Shown here piece by piece: positions 46,823 to 58,222 of a stretch of 64,000 bases of DNA. Every line of letters begins with the position of its first letter. The first letter of the stretch is position 1. The notes below the pieces were generated by a model. It had not been told where the DNA came from, did not search any database, and saw nothing but the letters and a program-made list of their open reading frames with translations. Source of the stretch: Viola odorata (Eukaryota > Streptophyta > Magnoliopsida > Malpighiales > Violaceae); the NCBI GenBank assembly GCA_963691705.1, contig OY829542.1, forward strand, positions 18,648,579 to 18,712,578. The letters run 5' to 3'. Made by a program: the position numbers and the translations under genes.

Positions 46823-47570
46823 ATTGGGATTCTTACTATTTTTCAAGCTGATTAATTGGGATTCTTACTGTGAGAGATTCCCTATTTAGATTATATTTGA
46901 CTGAGAAATTGACAGTACAGTAGAGTTTTTAAGTACTATTTTATTAGTATTTATTTAATTTAGAGAGTGATGTTAAACATTTATACCTAAGCTATTGGTA
47001 TTGTCAGGGATTACTATTCTTAGATTTTTGACTGTCCCAATGATTCAATCATGACCTGACAAATTACTGCAGCAGGACAACACCACTGCTTACTGCTTAC
47101 ACACTACTTTCCTCTACTTTCCTTTGTGTTGTGTACCTCAAAAAAGAGAGAAGATCGTAGCCATGCCATTGCCAAGGGTAGTAGAGAAGTAGATGTAGAT
47201 GGGCATAAAGTCAATTTCAGTCTGTAAACTTCTACGTGGGATCTCTGATCTGATTCTGATCTCATCCTGCAGCTACGCTCTCTCACGTCTTCTCTGTTTA
47301 TAATTAGTAGTTGTAGTTAGTGATGCAATGCAAGTATTTTCAAACTTTTGAATTGCAAAAATGAATTGGGTGTGATTGGGGGTAGCTTCGAATGCATTTA
47401 TTAGTTTTGCTCTCATAAATTCTGCCAACCTATATCCATGTTTTGTCATAATTAAGCATGTTTTCGTGAGAGTTTGTTGCTTGTCAAATCAGCATTTAAT
47501 CTAATTTATTACGAGGAATCTCATCACGTAAAATTAGAGTCAAGGTTTTCAAACCGGACAAAAAGACAAG
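46823..47570. other. Spacer without recognisable gene
   Basis: AT-rich intergenic DNA. On the minus strand a TATA-like motif near 47300 precedes a 20-codon open frame beginning near 47170, but nothing further supports a gene. Confidence 0.4.
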
Positions 47571-47572
47571 AG

Positions 47573-47672
47573 GGACAAAAACTTCAAAGGGTTAAAAGTC
47601 TTTTAGGATTTAATCAGATGAGACAAAAACTTCAAAGGATTAAAAGTCTTTTAGGATTTAATCAGATTGAAT
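47573..47672 (+). repeat. Two-unit direct repeat (~50 bp)
   Basis: GACAAAAACTTCAAAG, TTAAAAGTCTTTTAGG and ATTTAATCAGAT recur in order in two adjacent units, nearly identical. Probably slippage or a recent local duplication. Confidence 0.8.
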
Positions 47673-47785
47673 CATGATGCAACTTAACTAATAATTTTGA
47701 AAACTTTTGTATATAATTAAAAATTCAATTTTAAGGTCATTTAAAGTGACCAATAGGAATACGGAGGATATAAGGAAGATTTAAT

Positions 47786-49207
47786 GGGAAAAGGCACCCT
47801 GGGTCCTATGGATATTATTTTTATTTTAGTTTATCTCATTTTTCGATTTCTGTGATATTTGGTCCCATCCGTTATTGCTGTTATCCCTCCGGAGTCCCTA
47901 TCGTCTAAATTGACGTTAACGGTCGCTTTTTGCCGTTAATGTCATTATTTTATTATTATATATGACAGATCAACAATTTTGGCGGCCCCACATGATAAAA
48001 AATTTAGACCAAATTGAAAAAAAAATCAACGATGCTAGGTTAGTTTGAAATACAAATGGGCCCCACCATATGTTTTACAACCCAAATTTCACCCTCCCGT
48101 CGCACGAACTTATCTCATCTTTTCTGATCCTTTCATACCAAACCCTAAATTCCCAAAAACCTAATTGAAGATGATGGGAAAAAGACCTAATCATGTGCAA
48201 AATATACATGGGTTGTAGGGTTAAGTCCTTTTTTCTTTCTCTTCTTCTTCCTCTCCTATCCTCCCAATCAATCACACGGCAACCAGCAACCAGCCACCAA
48301 TCCTATCCTCCTCCCAATCAATTAAAATCAATTAATCAACAACCACTATTTGATTCAAATCTAATCAAACATGCGAAATATTAAATAATTAGCAAACCCT
48401 TTTAGCACGATTAAATAAAAAAACAATCAATTTGTGAAAAAATAAGAACAGATCCAGATTTGTTCATTCAAAATCCGGATTCGTTCATACAGGACCCGGA
48501 TTCGTTCATCACGACCCGGATCCGTTCATCACCAAACCTAACTCTGCACCAACCGTTCATTGTTATCTCTCTCATCGTCATCCTCGCCGTCAAACCGGAG
48601 TAGCCCCAATTCGATCTCCAACAAGTCGGCGTTCAATACATGGGCATCACTACACCCATCCCAACATTACATTACCCTTAAACCCAAATCCCATGAATAC
48701 CCGCACACCTGTCATCTTTCTCTTCCTCCTCTTCCTACCTTTCTCCTCCCCAGATCTCGATTTCAAAATGAGAGGCTCATGAATTTCAAAATGACAAAGA
48801 AAGAAAGAAAGAAACAGCCTAATGAGGAGGGCCTCAATCTCCTCATAGGCTGCTGTGCGGAGGAAAAAGAAAGAAGAAAAGAAAAGGAAGAAAAAGAAAA
48901 GAAAAGAGCATCGTTGATTTTTATGGTGGGGCCCATTTTTATTTCAAACTAACTCAGCATCGTTGATTTTTTTTCAATTTGGTCCAAGAATTTTATCATG
49001 TGGAGCCGCCAAAATTGCTGATCTGTCATATATAATAATAAAATAATGACGTTAACGGCAAAAAGCGACCGGTAACGTCAATTTAGACGATGGGGACTCC
49101 GGAAGGATAACGGCAATAACGGATGGGACCAAATGTTACAGAAATCGAAAAGTGGGATCAACTAAAATAAAAATAATATCCATAGGGACCCCAGGGTGCC
49201 TTTTCCC
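47786..49207. mobile_element. 1.4-kb non-autonomous element with ~270-bp TIRs
   Basis: The ends GGGAAAAGGCACCCTGGGTC and its inverse (GGACCCCAGGGTGCC then TTTTCCC) begin inverted arms of about 270 bp. The arms share ATCCGTTATTGC, TTGACGTTAACGG and CATTATTTTATTATTATATA with their complements. The interior is noncoding, with a tract of four ~25-bp units around CGGATTCGTTCAT (about 48450-48535) and a pyrimidine-rich segment. Flanking 9-mers AAGATTTAA and AAGACCTCA match at 6 of 9, so a target duplication is unproven. The long arms suggest the Mutator group. Confidence 0.8.
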
Positions 49208-49468
49208 AAGACCTCATTGGCTTCCCTTAATGTATCGATTTTGAATATTGGGGGAAGCATATGATTTGTAATATCCAATGACTTCTGGTACCACTTAGTT
49301 TAACCCTTAGTGGGGCTAATAGAAACTCATAGGGGTTGTCACGGTGAGAGTCCAAATAAATCGGGCCTGAAAAGGAATCTAGATATCGGGTGATCTTAAA
49401 AAGAAAAATCTTTTAGTGAATTTTGGCCGATTCGTTAAACTTTTGCTTGATTTCAGTACGAGTTGCTC

Positions 49469-50008
49469 GTAATATCAGTATTATCATAACCGAACCAGAT
49501 AATGAACCAAAAACAAATGGGTTACTGGTTCAACTTGGTTCAAACGGGTTGAACTATTGGACTATTTTAAACAGTTCAGACATTGAGCTATTCAATCTTA
49601 GAAAATTGAACTGGATCAAACTGGCTAGTTTTATAAAAAAAACATGAATACTTACCGGTAATTTTAACTTTTTCTATAATGTAAAAACTTCATGGTTCAT
49701 ACCCAATTAATAGTATCAATTTTTTTCCAAATTTCAATCTCAAATCTCTATTATTCTTAAAAAAATAGAAGATAAAAGGAAGTCATTTTCATGTTATTTG
49801 TTTAAAAAAAAGAAAGCAAAACGGAGTAGTTTTATGACTTAATTGACCCATACGGTTTTATATTGACCTGGAGGGTACATCAATTCAATCAAGAACCAGC
49901 CTGCTCGACCAGTTTTGTCCAGTCTAACTACAGATTTGGTATGATAAGTTGGACCGAACTAGATATCTTTTTAGATTACCGATTCGGTCCAGTTCAAATA
50001 ACACTGAG
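49469..50008. mobile_element. Degenerate TIR element related in ends to the CCGG-rich element
   Basis: Left end CAGTATTATCATAACCGAACC and right end GGTCCAGTTCAAATAACACTG are imperfect inverses. Outside them lie CGTAATAT and AGTAATAT (7 of 8 matching). Repeated GGTTCAA/TTGAACC units near both ends recall the 28088-29704 element. The interior is AT-rich and noncoding. Superfamily uncertain. Confidence 0.5.
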
Positions 50009-50739
50009 TAATATTGTTGAAGAGACATTAAAAATCAAATTGAGGGAGTAATTGTGTTAATTAACTTCATTATCAACCTTAATGTCTTTCCATGACTCTA
50101 ATTTCTGTTACCTTGAATATTCAATCTAACTACCATAATTAATACAATTAAAATGGGGTTTATTTGTAAACAAAAAAAGAACAATGGGTTTTTTGTCGTA
50201 AACAAAAAAAAAACAATGAGTTTTTAATTTTGAGCATAACTAGAGATACTACTTTTAGATTTTTTTACTGTAAATAATCATTGTTTTATTATCTGAAATT
50301 TTGGTTAAATGATCAACTATAAAAAATTGGAGAGGTAACACTTTTATTAATTTTTATACTAAATGTACACGTGTTACATTCACACTTGATAGTTATTTAT
50401 TTAAATAAAAATAATAATATAATCTAATTAGAAACGAATAAACCCCAATCATATCTTGATACATTGGTTAGTACAACTTTATTAGTAAAATAATTAATAT
50501 CCTAGTAATTATTTTTTTAATTAATAGCAAATTTAATTAATTATAAATAAAATGGAAGATTAAGAGCCAAGGTGTAATATATCCATTTAGTGATTTTTTT
50601 TTATTTATCACATAATATTGTCATTGATATTCAATTTTTGTTGTTGTTGACGTAGAATTATAGATAAATAAATTCGAACTCGAAATACCATACAATTATT
50701 TGATGTATATAATTTATTTAGAAGAAAAAAAATCCAGCT
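50009..50739. other. Spacer without recognisable gene
   Basis: AT-rich sequence with homopolymer runs; no coding or structural motif seen. Confidence 0.4.
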
Positions 50740-51214
50740 CAGGTGATAGCTGCTGCTTTGCAGCTGTCGTCCTTCCATTGGCTACCATTTTATTAGCCAT
50801 TAATGTGTGTTATTTGTATTAAATTGCTTTTTCAATTACCGTAACTAAGAAGACAAACATAGTCATGCCGCTTCCTGCTGTTTGCTACCGTTAGCAGCTA
50901 GCTTCATTTGCTATTTTTGGTCAGGATATTTATTTCATTTTCTATTTTATTCAACCGTGACAAAATGAAATAATACAGATTTCATATCTTCATTTAGAAT
51001 ATTAATATAACACTATATGTGATTTTCTCTTTGATACTATGTAATAGTATAATTAGAATATGAATGTCCAATACTAAAATGGGTATAATTTTAGTTAATT
51101 TTATATTAAGAGGATATCTGTGAAGAAATGTATATACAAATAACATAAATTAAGGGCTAATTAAATGGTAGCCAAGGGAAGGACGACAACTGTAAGCCAG
51201 CAGCTATTTTCCTG
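50740..51214. mobile_element. 475-bp TIR element
   Basis: The left arm (ATAGCTGCTGCTTTGCAGCT, then GTCGTCCTTCCATTGGCTACC) is mirrored on the right (GGTAGCCAAGGGAAGGACGAC, then CCAGCAGCTAT). The arms are about 75-80 bp and the interior is AT-rich. No target duplication was recognised, so the superfamily is open. Confidence 0.7.
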
Positions 51215-51734
51215 CTCTTTGTCTCATGTCTCACAACCAGCGTTCAAATTGATTATTATTTTTAATGTGTTTATAATCAATTATTCTTAATTATTTTATT
51301 AATTATGTTCAATCATTACTAATTTTAATTTTTTAATACATTAAAAATAATAAAAATAATATTTTTCAAAAAAAAGTAAAAAAAATCAGTAGCATTAGTC
51401 AATGATAACTAATTAATGAAGTGACTAATCAGCAAAATGAGAAGGAATTAAATGGAAAAATCATTCTAAATTTTAGAGTGTTTTTCTTTTTCTTTCCAGT
51501 TTGGTAGCATAGCACCAATTGCAAGAGACGAGACGAAAATGAAACTAAACAGCATAAACAGATGACAACACAGTCACAACTCACAAGTTTTAAGGAGCGC
51601 GGGGCGCTTGGCTTGTGGGAGTGATGAGTGCGACGTTTCGATCGACAAAAAAGAAGGATTTCATTTTTCTTCTCTCCCCCAACCCAATGCATCTCTTCAA
51701 TGCCATCATTTATTTAACTTTTCTTATTTTAGTA

Positions 51735-51966
51735 CTCCCTCCGTTTTTTATTAACTTTCGCTTTGATTTTGGACACGCATATTGAGGAGCCCGGATGACT
51801 CACTATTTGACCCCAAAAAAATTCGTACTTTTTTTCGAACGTACGTTAAGGATTAACGAACGTCCGAGAAAAAATCGGGACAAAATTGTCTCAAATAGTG
51901 AGTCATTCGGGCTCCTCAATATGCGTGTCCAAAATCAAAATGATAGTTAATAAAAGACAGAGGGAG
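51735..51966. mobile_element. Stowaway MITE (232 bp, fold-back)
   Basis: Starts CTCCCTCCGTTTTT and ends ACAGAGGGAG, with TA on both sides. The sequence folds on itself nearly end to end (GGAGCCCGGATGACTCACTA opposite TAGTGAGTCATTCGGGCTCC). It shares its central AAGGATTAACG block with the MITE at 46561-46820. Confidence 0.88.
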
Positions 51967-52243
51967 TAGTAATTTGGCTTGCTCATCTTTTTCTTTTTCA
52001 AAAAATTTAAATTATCAATTTAATCATTATCTTATTAAAGCTAACTTTACGATCTCTTAAATTATCAATTGTACTAATTTGGTTCTATTATCGTTAACGT
52101 GAACTCACTTTTTTGTTAAATTTTAAATTTTTAAGTGATTCAATTCGCACAAAAATAAAAAAAAATTATGGCGCTATTTTTAATTCAAAGTAAGAGTATT
52201 TAATTTTTTTAATTCTTTCCATATTTTCCCTTTTTAATTATTT

Positions 52244-53000
52244 TTTATACTTTACCCACTCATTTTTGCTCCGTTAGACAATCTACCCACCAAACCACTC
52301 ACTTTTCAACAACCATTTTATGAGTCTCACTAACAGTTTTAATTAATTTTTCAAAATGAAAGTATACGGTTAAAAACAATGTCATTTTGAACAAAACGAT
52401 ATCGTTATAATTGCAGAAAATCTTAAAAAATGCAAAAACAATGTTTAAAAAATCTTTAAAATTCTAAAAATACTAAATCAAATCTAGAAATATCAAGTTA
52501 ATATCCAAATATAAATTTATTCACATGGTCTTAGCTTTTAACTTTTGGTAAAAAACATTTTAAAAAAGAAATGTCTTTAATTATTTATTTTTATTCATTT
52601 GATGCAAATTTAGTTAACATGTGCTTTAAATTGTTTATAAGAAAATGATTTGATAATTTTGATTCCTTTTATCTTTTATAATAATTTAATTATTTTATTT
52701 ATATTATAATCTCTATAATATTATTTATATTTTCAAATTATTCTCTTCCCTACTTAATATTTCTAGATTTTTTTTGGATATTTTAAATATTTTATTGCAT
52801 TTTTTTAGATTTTTTTCAATTATCTTGAAAACTAATATTAAAACAGCGTTTTGTTCAAACTACGTTGTTTTGACGGTCTTCCTTCATTTAGACGGAGCAA
52901 TTAAGTCCGTTAGTGGGGCCCACAAAATGGTTGTTGAAAAGTGGCTGACTTGGTGAGAAAATTATCTAACGGAGCAAAATGAGTGGGTAAATTATCTAAT
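52244..53000. mobile_element. Inverted-repeat element with ~260-bp arms
   Basis: Arms at about 52244-52505 and 52740-53000 are inverse copies. TACCCACTCATTTTTGCTCC, CACTTTTCAACAACCATTTT and GAACAAAACG occur in the left arm, with their complements in the right in reverse order. The short centre is AT-rich. The outer boundaries are uncertain and no target duplication was found. Noncoding. Confidence 0.65.
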
Positions 53001-53507
53001 GAAGCAAATATGAGTAGTAATTCGTTAGATAATTTTAAACAAGGTTAAAAGTTGGTGAAAAAATTGTCCAATAAGACAAAAATTAATGTGTAGACTGTTT
53101 TTATCCCTTATTTTTAATAATAAAATAATATTATAAATTATGGTGATTATTTATGTGAACAATCATTAATTGGTCACTCTAATAAAATAAAATATAATAA
53201 AAAAGTGAATCATTAGTAATTATAAAACTAAATTAGTTTAAATAAAAAACATAAGAGAGTATAAAAGAGTGTAAAGTTAGATAATAATTAAATAAAAAAC
53301 AAGCGAATACCTAATAATGGATTTGCAATTTCCCCTTTTCTTTTAGGTTTGTAAGTCAAATCACATTATATTCAACTTCAACCACGAAGTAATAATGTAT
53401 GGGGAAAAGTTCCCACTCAGTGGGATAACACATAATTAGCGAAGTTTGACCTGTATCTATCTTTTTAATCTCCTTCTACGTTTTCAACTTATCCAATAGG
53501 TCAAAAG

Positions 53508-54120
53508 TAGAGATTGCAATTTCTCCCGCGGATATAGATATTCACCTAATACTTAAAATTATGGGTGAGTAATATTCATATATTGTGGGTATGGATATAT
53601 CCGCACCCGCAAAGTATGTATATCGATAGTACTTACCCGTTCTAATACTCGCACTAAATACTCACAAAAAATATATATAAAAAATATATTTTAATATATA
53701 ATTAATTAAGTATTTAAATATAAATATTTAAATATATAATTATATTTATTTAAGTTTGAACCTTCTCTCCTTGCTGAAAAAGATGCGGCAACATTATTTA
53801 TAATATTAATGTATTGCAGTAACATTATTATTAAGATTATTTACTTGCATCATTTTCAAAACAGTAAACCACTTACCTAGCTCAAACATACAATTTAAAA
53901 TCCAAACTATTACAAAAATTTAAGTACATCGTCCAAAATATAAATTAAAAAAATCAATTTCCTTGTTGAATCAGTGCAAATAAAATTTCCGCGGGTACAA
54001 TTATCTTTTCTTTACCCGCTCCATATGAATACGAGTGCGGGTATAAATTATCCGTAAATTTACGAGTGCGGATATGAATAGTATTTTACCCGCTCCATAC
54101 CCATCTAATTGCCATCCCTA
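53508..54120. mobile_element. hAT-type non-autonomous element (613 bp)
   Basis: Ends TAGAGATTGCAATT and AATTGCCATCCCTA are imperfect inverses of the common plant hAT terminus (TAGGGATGGCAATT). The flanks GTCAAAAG (53500-53507) and ATCAAAAG (54121-54128) form an 8-bp duplication matching at 7 of 8. Sub-terminal regions carry repeated CCCGC/GCGGGT motifs. No transposase. Confidence 0.85.
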
Positions 54121-54128
54121 ATCAAAAG

Positions 54129-56289
54129 AACACATACATAATATAGTGTTGAACTTTTTTTCTTGTTTTGCAAGAATTTGTATTTCTTGTAGAGAAGCGG
54201 AATGTACCTAGAATTCTACACTACCATTACAGAATTTACACTACTAATGGTGTTTTTCGACATTACATTAGTGGTGTTTGGATCGTAGTCCCACTACCAC
54301 TCCATAGAAGGGGAGCTGAACTGCAAAACCTCTAGTACTCTCGCGGTGTGGAGCACTAGGTGCATCTTTAAATAAAATTATGCCACGTGTATTATTTAAT
54401 TTAAAATTAAAGACGTTTTTATTTACAGGGAAGTCTTTTTTTCCCTCTCATCTCCGATGAAACGAACTCGCCCTGTCTAGATATTTTTCACAACATAAAT
54501 TGATACGTCAATTTGAGTTTCACGCCTATTAAGGTAATTTATTAATTATGATTTTTAAAAATATTTTTTTATATTAAATAATTATCTATCTTTCATACAT
54601 TAAAATATATATTTTTTGTTGTTTTTTCATAAAAATATATGCCGTTGTAGAGTTTTAAAAGTTGTCTTAAATTAATTGACGTTTTTTTATTTATTTTCTA
54701 TACTCTTTTTTGGTTAAAGTTTATTTTTTACCTTTCTATGTACCAACTCCGTCTAAAAAAAATGTCGTTCAATAAAAAAATACTATAAAAAATACACTTT
54801 TTATCTTCCATAAAACGACTCTCTAGCTATTTTTTTTTATCTTTGAAAAATTGTCATTTTCAACATTTTAAATACATTGAGAAATTAAAATTAATATTGA
54901 TTGTCCGTATTTAATGGAACCAGTGGTAGCAATTGGTTAGAAATACATCAAAAGCAGTAGTTGATCATTTTTCTTAAATCTTGTGCATAAGATATGAGAG
55001 TTATTTTTTAGAGGACTGAGAGAGTATCATCTTACTATTTCCTCCGGATTTTTTTAGATGCTCAGTTTAAGAAAAAAAAATGCTAATTAATTGTCTTATC
55101 TAGATTTTTTAGGTGGTTAACTAGTTAGTCTTTCTTTACACCTTTTAAATTTCCGACAATTATTTTAAAACTAATATCCAATAAGTTATATATATTTTTT
55201 TCATATTTCTAACAATTGCAATCATTTCTCTATCCCACTATTTTTAATGTAAAATAATTATTATTTTGATATATGTGATTATAGTTAAAAAGACATCTAA
55301 AAAATGCGGGGAAATACTTTCTTGGTAATTTATAAAGCGTGTCCATCCTCTAAAAAAATCATTTTTGATGTGCATTAATCAATTGTTAGTGTCGTAAATT
55401 AAAATGATTTAATATGGAGAGGAAAAATACTTATTTAATGTAAAAAAAGTACTCCTAAAAATTATAATTAATTATTAGTTCAATATATGTAAAACTCTAA
55501 AAGACATTCTTTCCTAAGACAATTGAAGTATCTTTTAATGTAAACCGGACATTTTAGGGGACTACTAATAGGAATAAAAATAAAATATTATCAATAAACA
55601 CTAAAAATAATAAAAAATAATTATTTTAATGTGTGATAAATTCTAAAACAATATATATAATATAATAATAATATTTTAAAAAATGGAGGGAGTATATAAT
55701 TATCTGATGTTCATACACAATAAAAATTCATGGGCCATGGTCCACCTTCGCTGGTCAGAGTATATATGGACAGATGAGGAATAATGTTTGAGGCTACTTA
55801 GTCAAATAGATTTTGTTTTTTCTGTAATTAATTTAATGGGGTTAAAAGTGTTTCGGGTAAAAATTTTATTCTTGTGAAAAATATGGATTTTGGGCGGTCG
55901 CCATTCTTGTGAAAAAGTTGAAGTGAAACTAGGCGGACTGGACTCCCTCCAATAAAGGAAAAAAAAAACTACTTTTCTTTCATTTTCCTCTTCTTCTTTT
56001 TTCTAAACCGAAACTGATTTTCCCTCCGTTTTGTCATTATTCGGTTCGTAACCTGAAGACTCTACCATTTTTTTTTGAAGAAGTAAAGGAGAAAAGACTG
56101 ATTTAATTTCCTTTATTTTTGTTGCAGCCTACAGGAAGAGAGAGAGAGGGGTTGTGTTGTGTTGTGTTGTGTTGTGCGTGTGTTGATGGCGTCAGAAACG
56201 AAGGGAGAGAAAAGTCATATTTAGAATGTGTGGAGGAAACGCTGGAAAAAGACTACTTGGAGTTGGAGGAGAAAGGACTGTGGACTATC

Positions 56290-56322
<33 letters not shown>

Positions 56323-57480
56323 GTTGCCATAGAGTGAATAAAAACTTGTTCATTTAATTCCTGGTGTGGAGTTAGAGAGATTTTTATTAATGGTATAAAT
56401 GTTCAATCTTTATGTATAGAAAAATAACATGCACTTAATGCAATTATGTGTGTTTGATCTTTATGTATAGATATAATTAGGTGTGTTTGAGATTATTTTA
56501 TATTTTTTTTCAACATAAATCTAATGAATAAAATTATTTTTAATAAAAATATATACTTTATCCCTTATGAGTCAATCTAACGTGAATATAATTAATTATA
56601 ATTAATCTAAGAAATGCATATAATAATTCAAATCTAAAGAAATCTATAACTTTATAAAATATATGATACTTTTAATTTTTTATCTTTGAAATCCATTAGA
56701 AATTAGAAATAGGGCAGTGTAAAAAAAATCAAATCATATATAAATGATAGAAATAGAAGCTTCAAATGTCCTAATAAAAATGCTATGAGGTGCTCGGAAA
56801 TAGTTGAAGTAGATTAGGAAATCTATAACCTTAAAAGTGGGGTTCAATTCTTGTAATCAAAATAGTTTTTTTTAATAAGGTCATTAGTTTCATAGGGTAA
56901 GACATTTGTACATTCTAATTGTTATGTGTGATCGATGCTTTTCATATTCTATAAGAATTTATGTATCTTTTCCAATTAGAATTTAGAATACATTTTCAAC
57001 TTCATCTCTTAACTAGTATTGTGCTATTAGTGTATAAAATTATACTCAAAAGTCTAATTACGGTTGTGATGTTCTTTCATCTTCTTACAAGACCTTTTCT
57101 TCTTTTTTGCAATTAAAATACCATTATTTAAACATTTTTTTTTCAAAGAATCAATTGAAGCCCTAAAATGAAATCAACTAGTAACTTTGCAACTTGCAAG
57201 TTGCATAGAGAGGGAGAGAGCATGGATTAATGAAGTACTATCAAATCTGAATAATTAGAAGATAGAAATGCAGAAGATGAGCAGGCATTGGTATTATAGT
57301 ATAGTGTATAATTAATGATAATAATTATGTCAATTAGCTTTATAGGTGTTGTCTTTTGAGAGAGTGATGAAATGATCTGAAATGAGAAATGAGAAATGAG
57401 AAATGAGAAATGAGAAATGAGAAATGATCTCAGCCACCCTCCTCTGAGTCCTCTCTTCTCCATAATACTCACTACTTACT
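54129..57480. other. Spacer with simple repeats, no recognisable gene
   Basis: AT-rich intergenic DNA. Simple repeats: TTGTG units at about 56148-56175, GACTATG units at about 56281-56322 and GAAATGA units at about 57378-57425. A degenerate pair of Stowaway-like ends may lie at about 55030 and 55685. Open frames follow these repeats and show no domains. The last part precedes the MIR394 promoter. Confidence 0.4.
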
Positions 57481-57667
57481 AGTAGTAATGTACTAATGTA
57501 GTATTACTAATTTACTACTACAACTACAGTCACTTTTCAATTAAATACACTCATAAATAACCACCCACACACACCACCACCATCACCATCTCTCCTATTT
57601 ACTGTTCTGCCATCCCTCCTCACATCTTAAATACACATCATCACATCTTAAATACACATCATCTGTC

Positions 57668-57678
<11 letters not shown>

Positions 57679-57703
<25 letters not shown>

Positions 57704-57706
57704 AAT
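57679..57706 (+). promoter_or_regulatory. (CT)n tract and TATA box of MIR394
   Basis: A CT microsatellite (about 57679-57699) runs directly into TATAAAT at 57700-57706. CT-rich tracts next to a TATA box are common in plant core promoters, and the position fits a transcript start near 57730, about 220 bp before the miRNA. Start site inferred, not observed. Confidence 0.6.
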
Positions 57707-57923
57707 CTCTTCTTTTCCTCAGAAAGTTTTCAGTATTCACATTATTCTCTCTCCCTTGCCTTGCCCACTTCTCTATGTAATTATAAATATATATAATTCC
57801 AGTGTTGATTTGTGCGTTTCAGTTCCCTACTGCTGCGGTGAATACAAGGAGATGATGAGGCTCTCTTAATTACTTCTTCTAGTTTTCTTGATTTCTTGAA
57901 GCTACAGTTTCTTCTTCATGTGG

Positions 57924-58175
57924 GTTTATCAAAGGGTTTCTTACAAAGTTCATTGGCATTCTGTCCACCTCCTCTCCTCTTCTTGAATCTTGTTTATTCT
58001 TCTACACGTATTTCCTTTTCTTGAAAAAAAGAACCATCTTTTGATTCTTTTCTCATGTACCTCTCTCATCAAATTAAGGTCTTTTAGTATGGACATGGAC
58101 ATGGACATGGAGGAGGAGGTGGGCATCCTGCCAACAGAGCTGTGTTGGCCTCTCTTTGTAAAACCCTTGTGAATA
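57924..58175 (+). ncRNA. MIR394: miR394 precursor hairpin (MIR394)
   Basis: The mature sequence TTGGCATTCTGTCCACCTCC is exact at 57953-57972 on the 5' arm. The 3' arm GGAGGTGGGCATCCTGCCAA at 58115-58134 pairs with it apart from a central mismatch cluster, as expected for the star strand. Below the duplex the stem continues: AAAGGGTTTCTTACAAAG (57931-57948) opposes CTTTGTAAAACCCTT (58154-58168). The loop side is about 140 nt, usual for plant precursors. miR394 targets the F-box gene LCR and acts in shoot-meristem maintenance, leaf shape and stress responses. The locus is preceded by a TATA box and surrounded by repeats but is itself undamaged, which argues for function. Confidence 0.94.
57953..57972 (+). 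ncRNA. Mature miR394
   Basis: Twenty bases identical to the conserved plant miR394, located on the 5' arm, where it lies in known MIR394 precursors. Confidence 0.95.
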
Positions 58176-58182
58176 TATTATT

Positions 58183-58186
<4 letters not shown>

Positions 58187-58219
<33 letters not shown>
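58187..58219 (+). repeat. (CT)n microsatellite
   Basis: Uninterrupted CT run just 3' of the MIR394 hairpin, probably within the primary transcript. Confidence 0.9.

Positions 58220-58222
<3 letters not shown>

Noticed and set aside
47104..47286. Possible small minus-strand gene with a TATA-like motif near 47300
   Set aside because: Only a short peptide and no conserved motif; a downstream exon could not be found.
48560..48952. 130-codon Ser/Pro- then Lys/Glu-rich frame within the 47786-49207 element
   Set aside because: Low-complexity composition from pyrimidine- and purine-rich tracts; no domain.
54190..54400. CACTACTAATGG-like sequence resembling a CACTA end
   Set aside because: No matching inverted end and no 3-bp duplication found.
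56119..56337. 72-codon frame with WTMDYGL-like repeats
   Set aside because: Produced by TTGTG and GACTATG microsatellites.
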